Assembly (NCBI GenBank): GCA_035762425.1
Contig: DASTOW010000251.1
Span: forward strand, 1 to 9,024
From: AWTP1-13 sp035762425
GTDB taxonomy: Bacteria; Pseudomonadota; Alphaproteobacteria; Rhizobiales; Hyphomicrobiaceae
Length of the DNA: 9,024 bases
Direction: 5' to 3'
This document shows, in pieces, positions 6,410 through 9,024 of this stretch (the first letter of the stretch is position 1; each line of letters begins with the position of its first letter). Position numbers and translations under genes: made by a program. The notes under the pieces are model-generated. The model did not search any database. It was not told the origin of the DNA and saw only the letters and a list, made by a program, of their open reading frames with translations.

Positions 6410-7207
6410 TCAAATATCCCCGAAGTCGCCGTGCCGGCCCTTGCCCTGCGCGAAGCGTGAGGCCCCGGCGATGCCCTCGGCCTTGACGATGTGCGCGCTC
6501 GTCGCCCATTCGCTTTCCAGGCCCTCGCGCACCGACTTGCCCCACGCACGATAGGCCGAGGCCCGGTCCGAGCGCATGCACTCCTGCGGAAAGCGGGCAA
6601 TCTCCTGCGCCATCGCCTCGGCCGCCTCGCGCGCCTTGCCATGGCCGACCACCTTCTCGCACAGTCCGATGCGATAGCTCTCCTCCGCCGGCACCTTGCG
6701 GCCGGTCATGATGATTTCCATCGCCTTGCCCATGCCGACCAGGCGTGGCAGTCGCACCGTCCCACCATCGATCAGCGGCACGCCCCAGCGGCGGCAGTAG
6801 ACGCCGAAGTAGGCGCTCTCCGCCATCACCCGCACGTCACACCACATGGCAAGCTCCATGCCGCCTGCGACGGCCGGGCCTTCCACGGCGGCGATCACCG
6901 GCTTGGTCAGCTCCAGGCGCGAAGGGCCAAGTGGCCCGCGCGGCGTATCGCGGCCGTTCTTCGGGAAGTCGATGTTGCCGACGGGGTTGCTCTGGTCGAG
7001 GCTGGACACGGCCTTCAGGTCCCAGCCGGCGCAGAAGGCGCCACCCTCGCCCCAGAACACCGCGACGTTGGCGGCCGGGTCGCGGTCGAACTTCAGGAAG
7101 GCCGCCACGAGGTCATCGGCGCTCTTGGGGTCCATGGCATTGCGGGCTTCTGGCCGGCTGTGAATGACGGTCCACACGCTGCCCGACTTCTCGATCCTGA
7201 CGCTCAT
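6410..7207 (-). CDS. Crotonase/enoyl-CoA hydratase-family protein with atypical active site
   Basis: A 265-residue crotonase-fold enzyme acting on acyl-CoA thioesters. The two oxyanion-hole segments are present: AFCAGWDLKA (57-66) and GPAVAGGMELAMWCD (110-124). Glu118 aligns with the first catalytic glutamate of enoyl-CoA hydratase (Glu144 of the rat enzyme). The second (Glu164 in rat) is replaced: the segment reads FGVYCRRWGVPLIDGGTVRLPRLVG (134-158), with Cys138 in its place and Asp147 in the following loop. Simple reversible hydration is therefore uncertain; isomerase, hydrolase or another crotonase chemistry is possible. Length is normal for the family. The ATG follows GAGGA by 3 nt. The gene is divergent from the FAH-family gene across 153 bp, and its stop lies 4 nt from the inverted-repeat element. 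Family membership is secure; the reaction is not. Confidence 0.92.
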   Translation of the reverse strand: MSVRIEKSGSVWTVIHSRPEARNAMDPKSADDLVAAFLKFDRDPAANVAVFWGEGGAFCAGWDLKAVSSLDQSNPVGNIDFPKNGRDTPRGPLGPSRLELTKPVIAAVEGPAVAGGMELAMWCDVRVMAESAYFGVYCRRWGVPLIDGGTVRLPRLVGMGKAMEIIMTGRKVPAEESYRIGLCEKVVGHGKAREAAEAMAQEIARFPQECMRSDRASAYRAWGKSVREGLESEWATSAHIVKAEGIAGASRFAQGKGRHGDFGDI

Positions 7208-7360
7208 CTGTCCTCATAGCTCCCTGGTCTGCAACACGGGGTGGGTATCCTCAAACCGCGTCTTGTGCGAAGAGATTAGCAAAGGTCGGCCGTTGTCACA
7301 CACCATCGCGTGCCGGCGAAAATGAGAACTTTTCAGCTCGCTGTTGAGCAGGGGGAAAGC
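7208..7360. promoter_or_regulatory. Divergent promoter region for the crotonase and FAH-family genes
   Basis: These 153 bp separate two divergent starts, so they should hold promoters for both genes and possibly a shared regulator site. TTGTCA at 7293-7298 resembles a -35 box for the plus-strand gene, but no matching -10 is clear. AGGGGGA at 7350-7356 is the Shine-Dalgarno of the FAH-family gene. In-frame codons at 7310 (GTG) and 7322 (ATG) are probably leader sequence, since no Shine-Dalgarno precedes them. Confidence 0.4.
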
Positions 7361-8545
7361 ATGGCCCGCGTGGCGGATCACATGACGCCGGCAGGCACGC
7401 TGCCGAAGGATGGCACCAGCGGCGCGCTGGCGGGTCGCGTCTGGTTGCCCGGCGTGGGCGGCCCTGCCGTGGTGGCGGTGCGCGCCGATGGCGTCTACGA
7501 CATCTCGCGGCTGGCGCCGACCATGCGCGATTTGTGTGAGGCGGACAATCCGGCGGCGATCGTCCGCGACGGCAAGGGCGAGCGCATCGGCGCGTTCGAT
7601 GCCATCCTCGCCAACACGCCCGAAGCCGATCGCGAGGCCAGGGAGGCGTGGCTGCTCGCGCCCTGCGATCTGCAAGCCCTCAAAGCCGCCGGCGTCACCT
7701 TCCCTCTCTCGATGCTGGAGCGTGTCATCGAGGAGCAGGCGCGCGGCGCGCCGGAAAAGGCGCAAGCAATCCGCCGAAGCGTGCAGGCCCAGCTCGGCGG
7801 CAACATCCGCGCCTTGGTGCCGGGCAGTTCGCAAGCGGCTGAACTGAAGCGCGTGCTGATCGAGCAGGGCGCGTGGTCGCAGTATCTTGAAGTCGGCATC
7901 GGCCCCGATGCGGAGATCTTCACCAAGGGCCAGCCGATGTCCGCCGTCGGCCACGGCATGGAAGCCGGACTGCATCCCATTTCCAGCTGGAACAATCCGG
8001 AGCCTGAGGTTGTGCTGATGGTGACGTCCGCTGGACGCATCGTCGGCGCCACGCTCGGCAACGACGTCAACCTGCGCGACGTCGAAGGGCGTTCGGCGCT
8101 TTTGCTGTCGAAGGCCAAGGACAACAACGCGTCAACCGCCATCGGCCCGCTGGTCCGCTTCTTCGACGGCACATTCACGCTCGACACGGTGCGCCGCACC
8201 GAGGTCAGCTTGCGTGTCGACGGCGAGGACGGCTTTGAGCTGACCGGCCGCTCCTCGATGAGCGAGATCGCCCGCGACCCCGCCGACTTGGTCAAGCAGA
8301 TGCTGGGCCGCCATCACCAGTATCCGGACGGCGCGGTACTGTTTCTCGGCACCATGTTCTCGCCCATCAAGGACCGCGGCGCCAAGGGCCAGGGCTTCAC
8401 GCACAAGACGGGCGATGTGACGCTGATCAGCGCACCGGAGCTTGGCACGCTTGCCAACCGCATGACCCTGTCGACCGAGGCGCCGCCCTGGCAGTTCGGG
8501 GCGGGTGCGCTGATGCGCAATCTTGCGCAGCGCGGCCTGTTGTGA
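7361..8545 (+). CDS. Fumarylacetoacetate hydrolase-family protein, 2-keto-3-deoxyxylonate dehydratase-like
   Basis: A 394-residue member of the FAH superfamily, Mg-dependent enzymes that hydrolyse, decarboxylate or dehydrate 2-keto acids. The N-terminal half (residues 11-60, GTLPKDGTSGALAGRVWLPGV...VYDIS) resembles the long-form subgroup typified by Caulobacter XylX, which converts 2-keto-3-deoxyxylonate to 2-oxoglutarate semialdehyde; that comparison is from memory, not a search. The C-terminal FAH core has the metal ligands Glu214 and Glu216 (NNPEPEVVL) and Asp235 in GNDVNLRD (233-240), with a Lys-rich loop LLLSKAKDNN (247-256) and the closing GFTHKTGDVTLIS motif (345-357). The ATG at 7361 is chosen because AGGGGGA lies 4 nt upstream and the homology starts soon after; an upstream GTG would add 17 residues. 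It is followed after 12 nt by a CoA-transferase gene, presumably in one operon. Sugar-acid catabolism is possible, but no sugar dehydrogenase is visible here. Confidence 0.88.
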   Translation: MARVADHMTPAGTLPKDGTSGALAGRVWLPGVGGPAVVAVRADGVYDISRLAPTMRDLCEADNPAAIVRDGKGERIGAFDAILANTPEADREAREAWLLAPCDLQALKAAGVTFPLSMLERVIEEQARGAPEKAQAIRRSVQAQLGGNIRALVPGSSQAAELKRVLIEQGAWSQYLEVGIGPDAEIFTKGQPMSAVGHGMEAGLHPISSWNNPEPEVVLMVTSAGRIVGATLGNDVNLRDVEGRSALLLSKAKDNNASTAIGPLVRFFDGTFTLDTVRRTEVSLRVDGEDGFELTGRSSMSEIARDPADLVKQMLGRHHQYPDGAVLFLGTMFSPIKDRGAKGQGFTHKTGDVTLISAPELGTLANRMTLSTEAPPWQFGAGALMRNLAQRGLL

Positions 8546-8557
8546 TGGCTGTGACTA

Positions 8558-9024
8558 ATGACCAAACCCCTGCAAGGTATCCTCGTCGTCTCCTTCGATC
8601 AGGTGGTGGCGGCCCCGCTTGCTGCACGCCGCCTCGCCGACGCGGGCGCGCGCGTCATCAAGCTCGAACGCAAGGAGGGTGACGCAGCCCGCTGGCACGA
8701 TCGCATGGTGCAAGGGTCGAGCTCGTACTTCTCCTGGCTCAATCGTGGCAAGGAGTCGGTCGTCGTCGACATGAAGGCCGAAGCCGATCGCCGCTTGTTC
8801 GACGCCCTGATCACCAAAGCCGACATCTTCATCCAGAACCTGCGGCCGGGGGCGCTGGCGGGCCTCGGCTATCCGATAGAGGTCCTGCTGCAGCGCTACC
8901 CCAAGCTGATCGCCTGCTCGATCTCGGGTTACGGCGATGATGGCCCCTACGCCGACCGGAAGGCCTACGATTTGCTGATCCAGGCCGAGTCCGGCATGGC
9001 GTCGGTGACGGGCGGCCCGGAGGC
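8558..9024 (+). CDS. CaiB/BaiF-family (class III) CoA-transferase, partial
   Basis: The first 155 residues of a class III CoA-transferase, which moves CoA between carboxylic acids through an aspartyl-CoA intermediate; the C-terminal part is beyond the right edge. Seen: the N-terminal Rossmann-like segment GILVVSFDQVVAAPLAARRLADAGARVIKLER (7-38), FSWLNRGKESVVVDMK (58-73), FIQNLRPGALAGLG (91-104), and SGYGDDGPYADRKAYDLLIQAESG (123-146), where Asp138 of AYDLL matches the family's catalytic aspartate. The ATG at 8558 is fixed by an in-frame stop two codons upstream (8552-8554). No clear Shine-Dalgarno is visible, which with the 12-nt gap from the FAH-family stop suggests translational coupling. 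The specific acid and CoA donor cannot be inferred; the neighbouring keto-acid and crotonase enzymes suggest a catabolic role. Confidence 0.92.
   Translation, partial: MTKPLQGILVVSFDQVVAAPLAARRLADAGARVIKLERKEGDAARWHDRMVQGSSSYFSWLNRGKESVVVDMKAEADRRLFDALITKADIFIQNLRPGALAGLGYPIEVLLQRYPKLIACSISGYGDDGPYADRKAYDLLIQAESGMASVTGGPE

Noticed and set aside
7214..7975. Minus-strand open frame (253 codons) opposite the FAH-family gene
   Set aside because: Overlaps the divergent promoter and the strongly supported FAH-family gene; the translation is not protein-like.
8545..8604. ATG overlapping the FAH-family stop codon (ATG at 8545) as start of the CoA-transferase
   Set aside because: Its frame gives an Arg-rich peptide unlike CaiB/BaiF; the correct frame starts at the ATG at 8558 after an in-frame stop.

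Overview
The window is GC-rich, densely coded chromosomal DNA. Codon use and gene families (a CoxS-CoxL-CoxM type molybdenum hydroxylase, crotonase, FAH-family and CaiB/BaiF enzymes, a Uup-like ABC-F protein) suggest a metabolically versatile proteobacterium, most likely an alphaproteobacterium of the Rhodospirillales/Rhizobiales sort. That assignment is inference from gene content; no rRNA or other phylogenetic marker is present. I see no tRNA, insertion sequence, phage gene or CRISPR array.

Layout. (1) Positions 1-3315, minus strand: a three-gene operon read right to left, coxS (2Fe-2S subunit), coxL (molybdopterin catalytic subunit), coxM (FAD subunit, running off the left edge). The S-L-M order and the AYRGAGR active-site loop mark it as the form II / 'CO dehydrogenase-like' class, not proven aerobic CO dehydrogenase. 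A hairpin sits between coxS and coxL, and coxL probably starts at a GTG. (2) Positions 3316-3524: a non-coding gap with a small hairpin in the coxS leader and a perfect 28-bp palindrome just after the next gene. (3) Positions 3525-4172, minus: a RibD-C/dihydrofolate-reductase-like reductase. (4) Positions 4173-4504: a 332-bp divergent intergenic region. (5) Positions 4505-6316, plus: an ABC-F ATPase of Uup type. (6) Positions 6317-6409: a short convergent gap filled by an 82-bp inverted-repeat element. (7) Positions 6410-7207, minus: a crotonase-fold enzyme lacking the second catalytic glutamate of true enoyl-CoA hydratases. (8) Positions 7208-7360: a divergent promoter region. (9) Positions 7361-9024, plus: an FAH-family enzyme resembling 2-keto-3-deoxyxylonate dehydratases, followed after 12 nt by a CaiB/BaiF CoA-transferase cut by the right edge.

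How the genes may work together: CoxS, CoxL and CoxM would assemble into a heterotrimeric hydroxylase passing electrons from a Mo site through two 2Fe-2S clusters to FAD. The FAH-family and CaiB/BaiF genes look co-transcribed, and with the divergent crotonase they suggest CoA-thioester or keto-acid catabolism, but the substrate cannot be read from the sequence. The reductase and ABC-F genes look functionally unrelated to these. I did not find a convincing undescribed system; the most useful leads are the atypical crotonase active site, the unassigned form II hydroxylase, the FAH/CoA-transferase pair and the palindromic elements.
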